A stretch of 64,000 bases of DNA. Source: Mucilaginibacter ginsenosidivorax (lineage in GTDB: Bacteria; Bacteroidota; Bacteroidia; Sphingobacteriales; Sphingobacteriaceae). The stretch covers positions 3,968,001 through 4,032,000 of the forward strand of contig NZ_CP042437.1 in NCBI RefSeq assembly GCF_007971525.1, read 5' to 3'. The notes beneath the pieces were generated by a model that saw only the letters and a program-made list of their open reading frames with translations, did not search any database and had not been told where the DNA came from. Made by a program: the position numbers and the translations under genes. Of the stretch, positions 8,429 through 17,045 are shown one piece after another. How positions within the stretch are numbered: the first letter of the stretch is position 1; every line of letters starts with the position of its first letter.

Positions 8429-8836
8429 TTAATACCAGCCAAAACCAATTCCGATACCGGAACGGCCTCCGTGGTATCCGCCGCGCCCCCAGCGGCCGCC
8501 AAAGCCAAAGTTGATTGATGGCGAATAGTAATTATCGTAAAACCCCCATGACGGCGTGTAATCAAAGTAGCCATTCATGCGTTCCTGATGTCTCCACTCG
8601 CGGTTCTGGCGGCGGCGCTCCAGCCTGGCCTCGTACCAGTCATAAGCTTTGTAGGTATCCTGTATGGTTGTGCCTTGTAAGCGGGTAAGGCTATCTGCCC
8701 CACGGGCGTATTTAGCCTGGCTTTCTTTATATCGCGGGTTCTGATCGGCAAGTAAGGCGGTTTGCTGCGCGCTAACCGCACCGCTGTACAAACTGCCAAA
8801 AACGGCAAGGGCTGCTATAATTATCTTAGTTTTCAT
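8429..8836 (-). CDS. Small secreted protein with Gly/aromatic-rich tail
   Basis: 135 residues with a signal peptide (MKTKIIIAALAVFGSLYSGA, cleavage near VSAQQ). The middle part is charged (ARLERRRQNREWRHQERMNG) and the last 25 residues are rich in Gly, Arg and Tyr (GFGGRWGRGGYHGG). I do not recognise a family. It lies directly upstream of the LpoB-like and COG3014 genes in the same direction, so a shared envelope role is possible. No catalytic motif is visible. Confidence 0.6.
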   Translation of the reverse strand: MKTKIIIAALAVFGSLYSGAVSAQQTALLADQNPRYKESQAKYARGADSLTRLQGTTIQDTYKAYDWYEARLERRRQNREWRHQERMNGYFDYTPSWGFYDNYYSPSINFGFGGRWGRGGYHGGRSGIGIGFGWY

Positions 8837-9005
8837 GGTGAAATAAAATAATGTAATTGAAATACAAATGACGCTATTAAACGTAATAAGTTAACGCAGA
8901 TACACCGTTAAATTATGTTAATAAGCATCTTTTTACTTAATGATGAGGCAGCGATTAACTAACAGGCAGGCGCGGCTGTTTTTAAGGGAGAGCTTTTATA
9001 TAAAA

Positions 9006-9033
9006 ACAGGGATAATCAGCCGACTATCCCTGT
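9006..9033 (-). terminator. Terminator of asd
   Basis: ACAGGGATA and TATCCCTGT form a 9-bp stem with a 10-base loop; on the minus strand it is followed by TTTTTATAT. It lies about 80 bases past the asd stop. Plus-strand T residues after the stem (GATATTTTT) mean it could work in both directions. Confidence 0.75.
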
Positions 9034-9113
9034 GATATTTTTAAGTTTTGGGTTGAGTTAACGAGTGCTAAAAACCACTCTCTTAATCAACTCAATCAAC
9101 CATTCACTAATAA

Positions 9114-10121
9114 TTACGCTTCAACCGGCTGGCCAATCAAATGCTTTGCTGCCAGATATTCTGCAATTTGCACGGCATTGGTAGCAGCGCCTTTGCGCAG
9201 GTTATCCGATACTATCCAGCAGTTCAGTGTATTATCCTGGCTTTCGTCGCGGCGTAAACGGCCTATAAAAACATCGTCTTTATCGTGCGCGTCAAGCGGC
9301 ATCGGGTATTTCAGGTTGGCGGTATCATCAACCACCACAATACCCGGCGAATTGGCTAATAGCTCGCGTACTTCGCTCAAATCAAAATCATGTAAAAACT
9401 CGATGTTAACCGACTCTGAGTGACCGCCCATAACCGGGATACGAACGGTGGTAGCAGTAACTTTAATGCTATCATCGCCCATGATCTTTTTAGTTTCCAG
9501 GATCATTTTCATCTCCTCTTTGGTGTAACCATTGTCGGTAAACACATCAATCTGAGGGATCACATTCAGGTCGATAGTGTATGGGTAAACCTTTGGTCCA
9601 TCAATCCCTTTGCGCTCGTTAAACAACTGGTCAACAGCTTTTACGCCGGTACCGGTTACCGATTGGTAGGTAGATACTACTACGCGTTTAATTTTATATT
9701 TATCGTGAAGCGGTTTTAAAGCCACTACCATTTGTATGGTTGAGCAATTTGGGTTGGCAATAATTTTGTCATCGGCGGTTAATACGTCGGCATTTACCTC
9801 GGGCACAACCAGTTTTTTGGTTGGGTCCATGCGCCAGGCCGATGAATTATCAATAACGGTTGTGCCTGCTGCCGCAAAAAGCGGTGCCTGCTCCAATGAA
9901 GTACTGCCGCCGGCGCTGAAAATTGCAACGTCCGGCTTCATCTTAATCGCATCCTCAACAGAAACTACCTTAAACTGCTTACCCTTAAAAGTGATTTCTT
10001 TACCAATACTTTTTGCGGAAGCTACGGGAATTAATTCTGTAACGGGGAAGTTGCGTTCTGCCAGAACCTGCAACATTTTGGTGCCTACTAAGCCAGTAGC
10101 ACCTACTACTGCGACTTTCAT
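9114..10121 (-). CDS. asd: Aspartate-semialdehyde dehydrogenase
   Basis: 335 residues. It converts L-aspartyl phosphate to aspartate semialdehyde with NADPH, the branch-point step toward lysine/diaminopimelate, threonine and methionine. The N-terminal Rossmann motif is VGATGLVG (residues 6-13), the catalytic Cys126 lies in NPNCSTIQ, and His234 in GGHSESVN is the general base. Length and motifs match the bacterial enzyme closely. It stands alone with its own terminator. Cytoplasmic housekeeping gene; call secure. Confidence 0.97.
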   Translation of the reverse strand: MKVAVVGATGLVGTKMLQVLAERNFPVTELIPVASAKSIGKEITFKGKQFKVVSVEDAIKMKPDVAIFSAGGSTSLEQAPLFAAAGTTVIDNSSAWRMDPTKKLVVPEVNADVLTADDKIIANPNCSTIQMVVALKPLHDKYKIKRVVVSTYQSVTGTGVKAVDQLFNERKGIDGPKVYPYTIDLNVIPQIDVFTDNGYTKEEMKMILETKKIMGDDSIKVTATTVRIPVMGGHSESVNIEFLHDFDLSEVRELLANSPGIVVVDDTANLKYPMPLDAHDKDDVFIGRLRRDESQDNTLNCWIVSDNLRKGAATNAVQIAEYLAAKHLIGQPVEA

Positions 10122-10311
10122 TGTTTAATTGTTTTTAATTGTAATGAAACTCCTTTCGGATGCTTCATTGCGTGTTAATTTGTGAAATAATAATTTTGAA
10201 CCCCAAATATGCACATTTTTTTAGATAATCTACCTGATTGGTAGTTAAATAGTGCTTGGGTGAATGGTGAATAGTTGATTGGGTGAGTAATTGTTGGTGG
10301 CGATTATATGC

Positions 10312-10358
10312 AACACGGCGACTTGCAAAGTTTTAAAAACTCTGCAAGTCGCCGTGTT
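10312..10358. repeat. Long perfect hairpin with AGTTTTTAAAACTT-type core
   Basis: Two 16-base arms (10312-10327 and 10343-10358, AACACGGCGACTTGCA and its complement) are perfectly paired around a 15-base centre that is itself nearly palindromic (AGTTTTTAAAACTT on the minus strand). The element lies 19 bases past the SDR stop, so it can act as its terminator, although no T-run follows. The same core recurs at 28946-28978, suggesting a dispersed repeat family. Confidence 0.75.
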
Positions 10359-10377
10359 ATTAAATTATCGTATTTGC

Positions 10378-11130
10378 TTATAAATCGCGGAAGCCGCCAT
10401 CCAGCAACAGATCGCCGCCTGTCATGTACGATGAATCGTCAGATGCAAGGAATAGAAAGCCCTTGGCCATTTCATCAACCGAGCCAGCCCTTTTCATTGG
10501 GGTTGCCGTTGCAAAAAACTGATTCATAGCATCTTCCTGTTCCTGGGCAAAGCCGGCCTTTTTAAATATTGGGGTGCCAACAGATCCTGGTGAAAGCGCA
10601 TTCACACGAATATTACGGCCAACAAGTTCGGCGGCAAAGGCCCTTACCAAGGCGCGCTCGGCAGCCTTTGTTGATAAATAAACTGAACCTCCGGCAATAC
10701 CTTTATTAGCGACGGTTGATGAAGTGATAACGATTGACGCACCATCATTAAGATAAGGCAACGCTTTTTGAACGGTGAAGAAAACACCTTTGTAATTGAT
10801 ATCGCTTACCTGGTCAAACATTTCTTCGGTAACATCCGCTATGGGCGATAGGTATACAATGCCGGCATTTACTACCAGTATATCTATTTTACCAAAGGTG
10901 CTGCTAACCTTTTCATAAACAGGGGCTATGCTGTTAATGTTGGCCACATCGGCTACAAAGCCAATGGCATTATTGCCAATTTGGGCTACCGATGTTGCTA
11001 TGGTGGCTTGGTCGCGGCCCGTAACGGCCACCTTTGCACCTTCATTTGCAAATAATTTCGCGGTTGCAAAACCTATGCCGCTGTTACCACCTGTAACTAC
11101 GGCCACTTTATTTTTTAATTTACCTGACAT
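10378..11130 (-). CDS. SDR-family oxidoreductase
   Basis: 250 residues. The motif TGGNSGIG is at about residues 14-21, a DVAN-type acidic segment near 62, NAGIV near 90, and the YLSTKAA active site near 153. C-terminal GGDLLLDGGF is the usual SDR end. It lies 79 bases downstream of a cNMP-binding regulator on the same strand and may be its target, a common pairing in Bacteroidota. The product is a cytoplasmic NAD(P)H-dependent oxidoreductase; substrate unknown. Confidence 0.88.
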   Translation of the reverse strand: MSGKLKNKVAVVTGGNSGIGFATAKLFANEGAKVAVTGRDQATIATSVAQIGNNAIGFVADVANINSIAPVYEKVSSTFGKIDILVVNAGIVYLSPIADVTEEMFDQVSDINYKGVFFTVQKALPYLNDGASIVITSSTVANKGIAGGSVYLSTKAAERALVRAFAAELVGRNIRVNALSPGSVGTPIFKKAGFAQEQEDAMNQFFATATPMKRAGSVDEMAKGFLFLASDDSSYMTGGDLLLDGGFRDL

Positions 11131-11209
11131 TTTTGTGTTGTTTTAATAACACAAAGGTGCTGCCTCTGCAAAAAGTTAACGATGAACCAGGTTAGGAAAT
11201 AAGGTTGAA

Positions 11210-11803
11210 CTACTTCAACTTTTTGCGCACTTTATGGTTGCGGATTTTAGAAAGGAACTCGGTAGTCATACCGAGATAGGAGGCTATAGCGTATTGTGGC
11301 AGGCGCTGGGCTACCGAAGGATATGTTTCTAAAAAATCGCTATAACGTTCTTCGGCTGTACGCGTTAGGGTTGAAATGATCCGCCGCTGATGAAAAGCAG
11401 CGGTACGTTCGGCAGCCATGCGAAAAAAGGTTTCGAATTGATGTTTGGCTTGTTTTAAATGCCGTTCAGTTTCGAAGTCTATTTGTAGTACGATACTATC
11501 TTCCAGCGCCACCACAAACATGGTGGCTGGTTTCTGGTACAAAAAACTGTTAATATCCGATATCCACCAATCCTCAATTGCAAATTGAATGGTATGTTCA
11601 ATCCCTTCGTTATCAACAACGTACGAACGGAATGCGCCTTGCAGAATATAGGTACGGTGTTTGGCAATAAAGTCGGGCTGAATAATGAATTGCTTCTTTT
11701 TTACCTTTTTTAATTTAAAGCCAGCTAAAAATTCGGCCAGGTCGGCGGGCGACAGTGTTACTAACCTTTGTATATATTTTATAAAGGGGCTTAAGTCATC
11801 CAT
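11210..11803 (-). CDS. Crp/Fnr-superfamily regulator (non-cysteine type)
   Basis: 197 residues. The N-terminal 110 residues have the cyclic-nucleotide-binding barrel plan (KKKQFIIQPD, YILQGAFRSYVVDNEGIEHT, FAIEDWW). The C-terminal part, with the helix-turn-helix region around YAIASYLGMTTEFLSKIR, is the short version typical of Bacteroidota Crp-like proteins. It has no N-terminal Fe-S cysteines, unlike the regulator at 20430. Ligand unknown. It precedes the SDR gene and probably controls it or itself. Confidence 0.82.
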   Translation of the reverse strand: MDDLSPFIKYIQRLVTLSPADLAEFLAGFKLKKVKKKQFIIQPDFIAKHRTYILQGAFRSYVVDNEGIEHTIQFAIEDWWISDINSFLYQKPATMFVVALEDSIVLQIDFETERHLKQAKHQFETFFRMAAERTAAFHQRRIISTLTRTAEERYSDFLETYPSVAQRLPQYAIASYLGMTTEFLSKIRNHKVRKKLK

Positions 11804-11875
11804 CAGTGTGAAAATTATAACAAGTATAATTAAATATTATGAGAGGGACACTTGATGGCTTTTTAAACAGATTTG

Positions 11876-13315
11876 CTACGCCATGCAAACCAGTTCCTGG
11901 TAATCCTCTTTACCAGCACCGCAGGTAGGGCACTCAAAACTGCTTATATCGCTAAACGAAATACCCGGCAAAAGCCCGTTTAATTCATCACCGTATGCTT
12001 CATCATAAATAGTGAAACAATTTTTACACTGGTGTACTGTTTTTTGATGACTTGCTTTGTGCATATCTTCCCTGCCTGCAACTGGGGTTGATTGATTGAT
12101 ATTGCTTTGCTGCTCATAAAATAAATCGCAAAGGGCAATTAAATGCCGGCCAAGGTCGGTTTTGGCCACACCTTGCTTATACACCACAAACTCGCGGGTA
12201 TTGTGGTTAAAATCGCGGGTATGCACAATTTCAAACTCATCGGGCTTGCGCTCGCGGATCATGATAGAGCCGTAGATCCCCGATTTTGGCGACCGTTTAA
12301 TGGCGAAACTGAGGCGGTATGTGCGCAGGTCGGCCTCCTCAAATTCGCGTACCAGTTGTTGTTTTAAATCAAGACATTGGCTGCACAGGTCTTCTACCTG
12401 CCAGTTTAATTCGTTTGAGGCATGCCTTATGTTAACCCGGTATTTGTTTAACAAATTGCCCCATAAAGGCCGGTGTTTAGCCTCTATGTTTTTAACCAGC
12501 AATGATTTCCATGGGCTGATATACAACTGCCCCACCCGTGTTTGCATACACAGGTTGCAGATATCTTTCAAAAATTCGATGTCAAATAATTCGTTACGCC
12601 TGTAAATACCCAGCCAATATTTATTACCCTGTTTATTAAAACCCTCATAGTAGGGTAACTGGAACTCGGGGATGTTTAACGGCTGGTCTATTTGCTGAAT
12701 CACAAACTGGTTATTAGTGGCAACCAATTGGTACAGCAAACCGGCGTTGACCTCGGCCTGGTCATAAAACAAAGATTTGTTGGCAAATATTACCTGCTGC
12801 ACGGCTTTGCACAAGGCCGGGATATCGTCCGAATAAACCAATACAGGCCAGCAATACAGGATATTGGTTTTAGGAAACCTGATATACAAATACCAGTAAT
12901 TACTTACCGGCGACGAGATGAAATTAAAATTCCCGGTAAAAAAGGGGGCAAAGGTTTGGTTGCTATCAACCAGGTTTATTTTTAGTTCGGGCTGATAATC
13001 AAACAGGTCGAAAATGTCTTTGTAAACACCTTCTTTCAGCCAGTTTTCGTGGTTAAAAATTCCATCGGCAATATATGAGCTTGTAATATTGGGGAACTGG
13101 TCGGCATTAATTTCATGATCGATACCGGCACCCAGCATATCAAACTCCAGGTCTTCCAGCTGGCCGGCATCTACTTCAAAATAAAGCTGCTGCCTGTTAC
13201 CAAAACGAATTTGGGCCGCGCCCGCATTTTGGGCGATGATAAGCATTTCGTAAAAGTCGCCGGCAGAGGCTACCCCGCCCGGCAGGTTTATTTTAATCAG
13301 TTGCTTTTTTTTCAT
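11876..13315 (-). CDS. Sulfite/nitrite-reductase-like protein with C-terminal rubredoxin domain
   Basis: 479 residues. The first 400 resemble the ferredoxin-like half-domains of siroheme reductases (INLPGGVASAGDFYEMLIIA, QIRFGNRQQLYFEV). The C-terminal 52 are a rubredoxin with paired CKNC and CPTC motifs and a GISFSDI segment, as in iron-binding rubredoxins. The cysteine cluster needed for siroheme/4Fe-4S binding is not obvious; other cysteines occur as CNLC and CSQC. It starts 4 bases after the nitrate reductase gene, in the same operon. I infer an electron-transfer partner in nitrate assimilation, not a catalytic reductase. Confidence 0.7.
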   Translation of the reverse strand: MKKKQLIKINLPGGVASAGDFYEMLIIAQNAGAAQIRFGNRQQLYFEVDAGQLEDLEFDMLGAGIDHEINADQFPNITSSYIADGIFNHENWLKEGVYKDIFDLFDYQPELKINLVDSNQTFAPFFTGNFNFISSPVSNYWYLYIRFPKTNILYCWPVLVYSDDIPALCKAVQQVIFANKSLFYDQAEVNAGLLYQLVATNNQFVIQQIDQPLNIPEFQLPYYEGFNKQGNKYWLGIYRRNELFDIEFLKDICNLCMQTRVGQLYISPWKSLLVKNIEAKHRPLWGNLLNKYRVNIRHASNELNWQVEDLCSQCLDLKQQLVREFEEADLRTYRLSFAIKRSPKSGIYGSIMIRERKPDEFEIVHTRDFNHNTREFVVYKQGVAKTDLGRHLIALCDLFYEQQSNINQSTPVAGREDMHKASHQKTVHQCKNCFTIYDEAYGDELNGLLPGISFSDISSFECPTCGAGKEDYQELVCMA

Positions 13316-13319
13316 CTGC

Positions 13320-16300
13320 TTATACTTTTATTAATTGCTGCTGTAACACCTCCTCCAACAGCCTTTTCACCTCGGGCCTGCATGATCCGCAACCCGTTCC
13401 GGCCCCGGTTTGGCTGCAAACATCTGCCAGTTGGGTACAGCCAGCAGCTACTTTATTGCGGATATTATCGGCACCCACATTATTGCAGCTGCACACCAGT
13501 TTGCCCAAAACAGGCTCGGCGGTTTTGCCGCTGCGTAACAGTTTAAGACGCTTATCGCTCAGTTCGGTTTTGTTGGCTATCAACTCCCTAAATTCCTGGA
13601 ACTCGCCTTTATCCCCAATTAAAATAGTTCCTACCAGCTTATCCTGGTGAATAATGCATTTTTTATAGTAGCGTTTGGCTTTATCAATAAATACTATCTC
13701 TTCGTAATCCTTGTCATCCGGGCATTCAGATAAGCCAATGCTGCATAAATCAAAACCGTGAATTTTAATGATGTTCATGAACAGGCTGCCTTTATAATAG
13801 CTGCCGATATCGCCATTCATGTAACCGGCTACTACGGCGGCCTGCTGTTCTGCCGCGGCAGTTATTCCATACAGTGTGCCGTTAAATTCGGCAATTTCGC
13901 CAATGGCATATATGCTGGGGTCGCTGGTGAGCAGCCGCTCGTTTACAATTACGCCCCGTTTAATATCAAGGCCGCAGTCTTTGGCAATTTCCAGGTTGGG
14001 GGTTGTGCCAATAGCCAATATCATGGCGTCGCAATCAATTTTGCGCCCGCTTTTAAGGCCTATGCCGGTTAGTTTGCTGCGGCCATAAAATAACTGAACC
14101 TCGTCGTCATAAAAAATATCGCAGCCCTGGTCGGCCATTTCCTCATGTAACAGCCTGCTGCCCAATTCATCCAGTTGCCGGTTCAAAAACCGGGACGTTC
14201 GCTGGATGATCGTAATGGTTACGCCTATTTCGCGCAGGGAAGCAGCCATCTCCAAACCGAGCAAACCACCACCCACTATAACCACATGGCCGTTTTTGGG
14301 TACATGCTTTTTAAAGTTATCGGCATCGTTACGGCTGCGCATGCTGAAAATGCCTTGTAACGAGGGCACATTTTTGGGGATAGCCGCCCGGCTGCCGGTT
14401 GCCAGCAACAGCACATCGTAATAAGTTTTTACCCCCCGGCTATCCAGCACATATTTATTGGCACGGTCTATTTTTTCTACACTTACGCCGCGTAACAACC
14501 TTATTTTAAATTCAGGCTCCTCCTCGTCGGTCATTTTTATCAGCTGCTCCCAGCTTTGTTCGCCGCTGATGTAATCGGGCAGCATTACGCGGTTATAAAA
14601 AGGATAATCTTCTTTACTAAAAATGGTAATCTCATCGTCTTTATTCAACTCCCGGTACGATCGTACAAAACCGTGAGCGCCGGCACCCGCGCCTACTACC
14701 ACAATCCGCTGGAACGGCTTTTTGTACTTTTGCACGCTTACGGCGCAATACTTAAAATCGGGTTCTTTTGATATCGGGTCAACCGCATCATTGGTAACGT
14801 TATTGATGCGGTGCAAATCGTTATTAAGGATTTTGCCCCAGTGCATGGGCACAAAAACAACACCTTGTTTTATAGCAGCCGAAATTTTTGCCTTTACGTT
14901 TACCTCGCCCCGGCGCGATTTGATAATGGTAACGTCGCCGTCCTGGATGTTAAGCTCAATAGCATCAAGCGGGTTTATCTCCATAAACGATTGCTTTATA
15001 TGCTGGTTAAGCTTGTTCACTTTGCCGGTTTTGCTCATGGTATGCCACTGATCGCGAATGCGGCCGGTGGTGAGTATAAAAGGAAAATCCTCATCAGGTA
15101 TTTCGCTGGTGAGGGTATCCGGAACAGCGCTGATGTGTGCATTCCCGGTTTCGGTATAAAACTTTTTATCGGTAAACAGGCGGGGTGTACCTATAGTTAC
15201 ATTCCGTTTTTTATAAGGCCATTGTACCGATCCCTGTTGTTTAATGATATCATAGGTTAGCCCGCTGATATCGATATTGGTTTTGGCGGTGAGTTTGGCG
15301 TGCTCGGCATAAATTTCAGCAGCATTTTTATAATCAAAACCTTTGTAACCCATTTTTTTGGCAAAGCGGCAAATGATCTCGCTATCCGGAATAGCCTCGC
15401 CCGGAGGGTCCAACACCTTGTTCAGGTAGCTTATGCGCCGCTCGGAGTTTGTCATGGTGCCTTCCTTTTCGGCCCAGGCGGCGGCGGGGAGTATTACATC
15501 GGCATAGGCCAGGGTCTCGGGCTTGTTGCTTATTTCCTGTACCACCACAAATTTTGCTTTTTTAAGCGCTTCCTCGGCCAGGCGTACGTTGGGCAAGCTG
15601 GTTAGCGGGTTGGTGCACATAATCCAGATGGCTTTTAAGCGGCCATCGTTCAAAGCCTCAAACATTTCGGTGGCGGTAAGGCCTGGTTTGGCGGCTATTT
15701 GGGTACCTCCCCAAAACTTTTGTACTTCTTCGCGGTGTAAAGGATTGGCCAGGTTACGGTGCGCCGGCAGCAGGTTGGCCAGGCCACCTACCTCGCGGCC
15801 GCCCATAGCGTTTGGCTGCCCGGTTAACGATAACGGGCCCGAGCCAGGCTTACCAATATGACCGGTTATTAAATTGAGGTTGATGAGGCTTAAGTTTTTG
15901 TTTACGCCTACCGAGCTTTGGTTAAGCCCCATTGTCCACATCGAAATAAAGCCTTTAGCTTCGCCAATGTATCGGGCAGCAAGGCGGATGTTGCTTTCGC
16001 TCACGCCACATATCCGGGCCGATTCGGCCAGTGTACGTTCAAATACTATTTTGCTGTATTGCTCAAAACCATCGGCATGTTTGGTTACAAAGTCAACATC
16101 AATATCGCCGTTCTCTATCAGCACCCGGCCAATGGCGTGGTTAAGCGTAATGTCTGTACCCGGATTTAATTGCAGGTGTAAATCGGCAATACTGCAGGTA
16201 TCAGTAGCCCGTGGGTCAACTACTATAATTTTAACATCGGGGTTGGCGGCTTTGTGGGCCTCCACCCGTCGCCATAAAATAGGATGGCACCAGGCCGGGT

Positions 16301-16838
16301 TGGCGCCGGTAACGTAAAAACAATCGGCCAGTTCAATGTCGTCATAGCAAAGCGGTACACTGTCTTCGCCAAGCGCTACTTTATAGGCCACTACCGCGCT
16401 GCTCATGCACAGGCGCGAATTGGTATCAATATTATTACTGCCTATAAAACCTTTCATCAGCTTGTTCACCACATAATACTCCTCGGTAAGGCATTGGCCC
16501 GAAGCATAAAATGCCACCGAATCGGGTCCGTATTTGTTGATGAAAGTTTTAAAAACGGCTGCTGTACGTTCCAAAGCATCATCCCAGCTTACCCTTTGCA
16601 TGGGCATGCTTTTATTATAACGCATTTGCGGGTACAGCAGCCTGTCTGTTTTATCATTGGCGGTGTAGTGCAGGTTAAGCCCTTTACTACATAACATTCC
16701 TTTATTTACCGGATAATCTTTATCCCCCTCTAAAGTGATGCTGCCATTTTTTTCTTTGTTAATAACAACGCCGCAACCCACCCCGCAATAACAGCAGGTA
16801 CTTTTTAATGTATTAACAGAGCGTTTATTTATAGACAT
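13320..16838 (-). CDS. Assimilatory nitrate reductase, molybdopterin-FAD-[2Fe-2S] fusion
   Basis: 1172 residues from the ATG at 16838; a GTG 12 bases upstream is less likely. Module 1 (about 1-700) is a molybdopterin oxidoreductase: a 4Fe-4S set at Cys15, 18, 22 and 50, and Cys144 in NSRLC as likely Mo ligand. Module 2 (about 711-1100) is an FAD/NAD(P)H domain opening RIVVVGAGAGAHG, like the N-terminus of NirB. Module 3 (about 1114-1172) is a BFD-like [2Fe-2S] domain (VCSC, CGSC). It reduces nitrate to nitrite in the cytoplasm, with electrons likely entering at FAD. Upstream lie transporter and porin genes; the rubredoxin-tailed gene follows. Confidence 0.9.
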   Translation of the reverse strand: MSINKRSVNTLKSTCCYCGVGCGVVINKEKNGSITLEGDKDYPVNKGMLCSKGLNLHYTANDKTDRLLYPQMRYNKSMPMQRVSWDDALERTAAVFKTFINKYGPDSVAFYASGQCLTEEYYVVNKLMKGFIGSNNIDTNSRLCMSSAVVAYKVALGEDSVPLCYDDIELADCFYVTGANPAWCHPILWRRVEAHKAANPDVKIIVVDPRATDTCSIADLHLQLNPGTDITLNHAIGRVLIENGDIDVDFVTKHADGFEQYSKIVFERTLAESARICGVSESNIRLAARYIGEAKGFISMWTMGLNQSSVGVNKNLSLINLNLITGHIGKPGSGPLSLTGQPNAMGGREVGGLANLLPAHRNLANPLHREEVQKFWGGTQIAAKPGLTATEMFEALNDGRLKAIWIMCTNPLTSLPNVRLAEEALKKAKFVVVQEISNKPETLAYADVILPAAAWAEKEGTMTNSERRISYLNKVLDPPGEAIPDSEIICRFAKKMGYKGFDYKNAAEIYAEHAKLTAKTNIDISGLTYDIIKQQGSVQWPYKKRNVTIGTPRLFTDKKFYTETGNAHISAVPDTLTSEIPDEDFPFILTTGRIRDQWHTMSKTGKVNKLNQHIKQSFMEINPLDAIELNIQDGDVTIIKSRRGEVNVKAKISAAIKQGVVFVPMHWGKILNNDLHRINNVTNDAVDPISKEPDFKYCAVSVQKYKKPFQRIVVVGAGAGAHGFVRSYRELNKDDEITIFSKEDYPFYNRVMLPDYISGEQSWEQLIKMTDEEEPEFKIRLLRGVSVEKIDRANKYVLDSRGVKTYYDVLLLATGSRAAIPKNVPSLQGIFSMRSRNDADNFKKHVPKNGHVVIVGGGLLGLEMAASLREIGVTITIIQRTSRFLNRQLDELGSRLLHEEMADQGCDIFYDDEVQLFYGRSKLTGIGLKSGRKIDCDAMILAIGTTPNLEIAKDCGLDIKRGVIVNERLLTSDPSIYAIGEIAEFNGTLYGITAAAEQQAAVVAGYMNGDIGSYYKGSLFMNIIKIHGFDLCSIGLSECPDDKDYEEIVFIDKAKRYYKKCIIHQDKLVGTILIGDKGEFQEFRELIANKTELSDKRLKLLRSGKTAEPVLGKLVCSCNNVGADNIRNKVAAGCTQLADVCSQTGAGTGCGSCRPEVKRLLEEVLQQQLIKV

Positions 16839-16844
16839 TTTGGG

Positions 16845-16920
16845 CCTCACTTAAATGGCAGCGCCTTCATGAGCGCCCCTAAATTTTAAATTGCGAATAA
16901 TCCTCTCCAAAGGAGAGGAC
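16845..16920. repeat. Partial copy of the GCCTCACC element
   Basis: Starts with GCCTCACT and contains the hairpin TCCTCTCCAAAGGAGAGGA at 16901-16919, but lacks a matching right end before the complete copy at 16942-17045 begins. It looks like a fragment or a fused half of the same repeat, and it directly precedes the nitrate reductase start. Confidence 0.55.
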
Positions 16921-16941
16921 TTTTAATTGCATGTTTGAATA

Positions 16942-17045
16942 GCCTCACCTAAATCCTCTCCAAAGGAGAGGACTTTGATTTGCGTGTTTGATTTGCCCCG
17001 CCTCGATTTTCAGAACCCTCTCCTTTGGAGAGGGCAGGGTGAGGC
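16942..17045. repeat. GCCTCACC/GGTGAGGC palindromic element, complete copy A
   Basis: A 104-base unit with perfect 8-base terminal inverted repeats (GCCTCACC at 16942-16949, GGTGAGGC at 17038-17045) and two internal hairpins of opposite phase: TCCTCTCCAAAGGAGAGGA (16954-16972) and CCCTCTCCTTTGGAGAGGG (17016-17034). Its last base is also the final base of the transporter stop codon. A second complete copy with the same plan lies at 35966-36075, inside a coding sequence. Confidence 0.75.

Noticed and set aside
13115..16694. Series of long plus-strand frames opposite the nitrate reductase and rubredoxin-tailed genes
   Set aside because: Complementary-strand shadows of GC-biased codons; no conserved motif and they overlap each other in different frames.
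16839..16850. GTG start for nitrate reductase
   Set aside because: It would use codons inside a repeat fragment; the ATG at 16838 gives a normal N-terminus close to the first cysteine motif.
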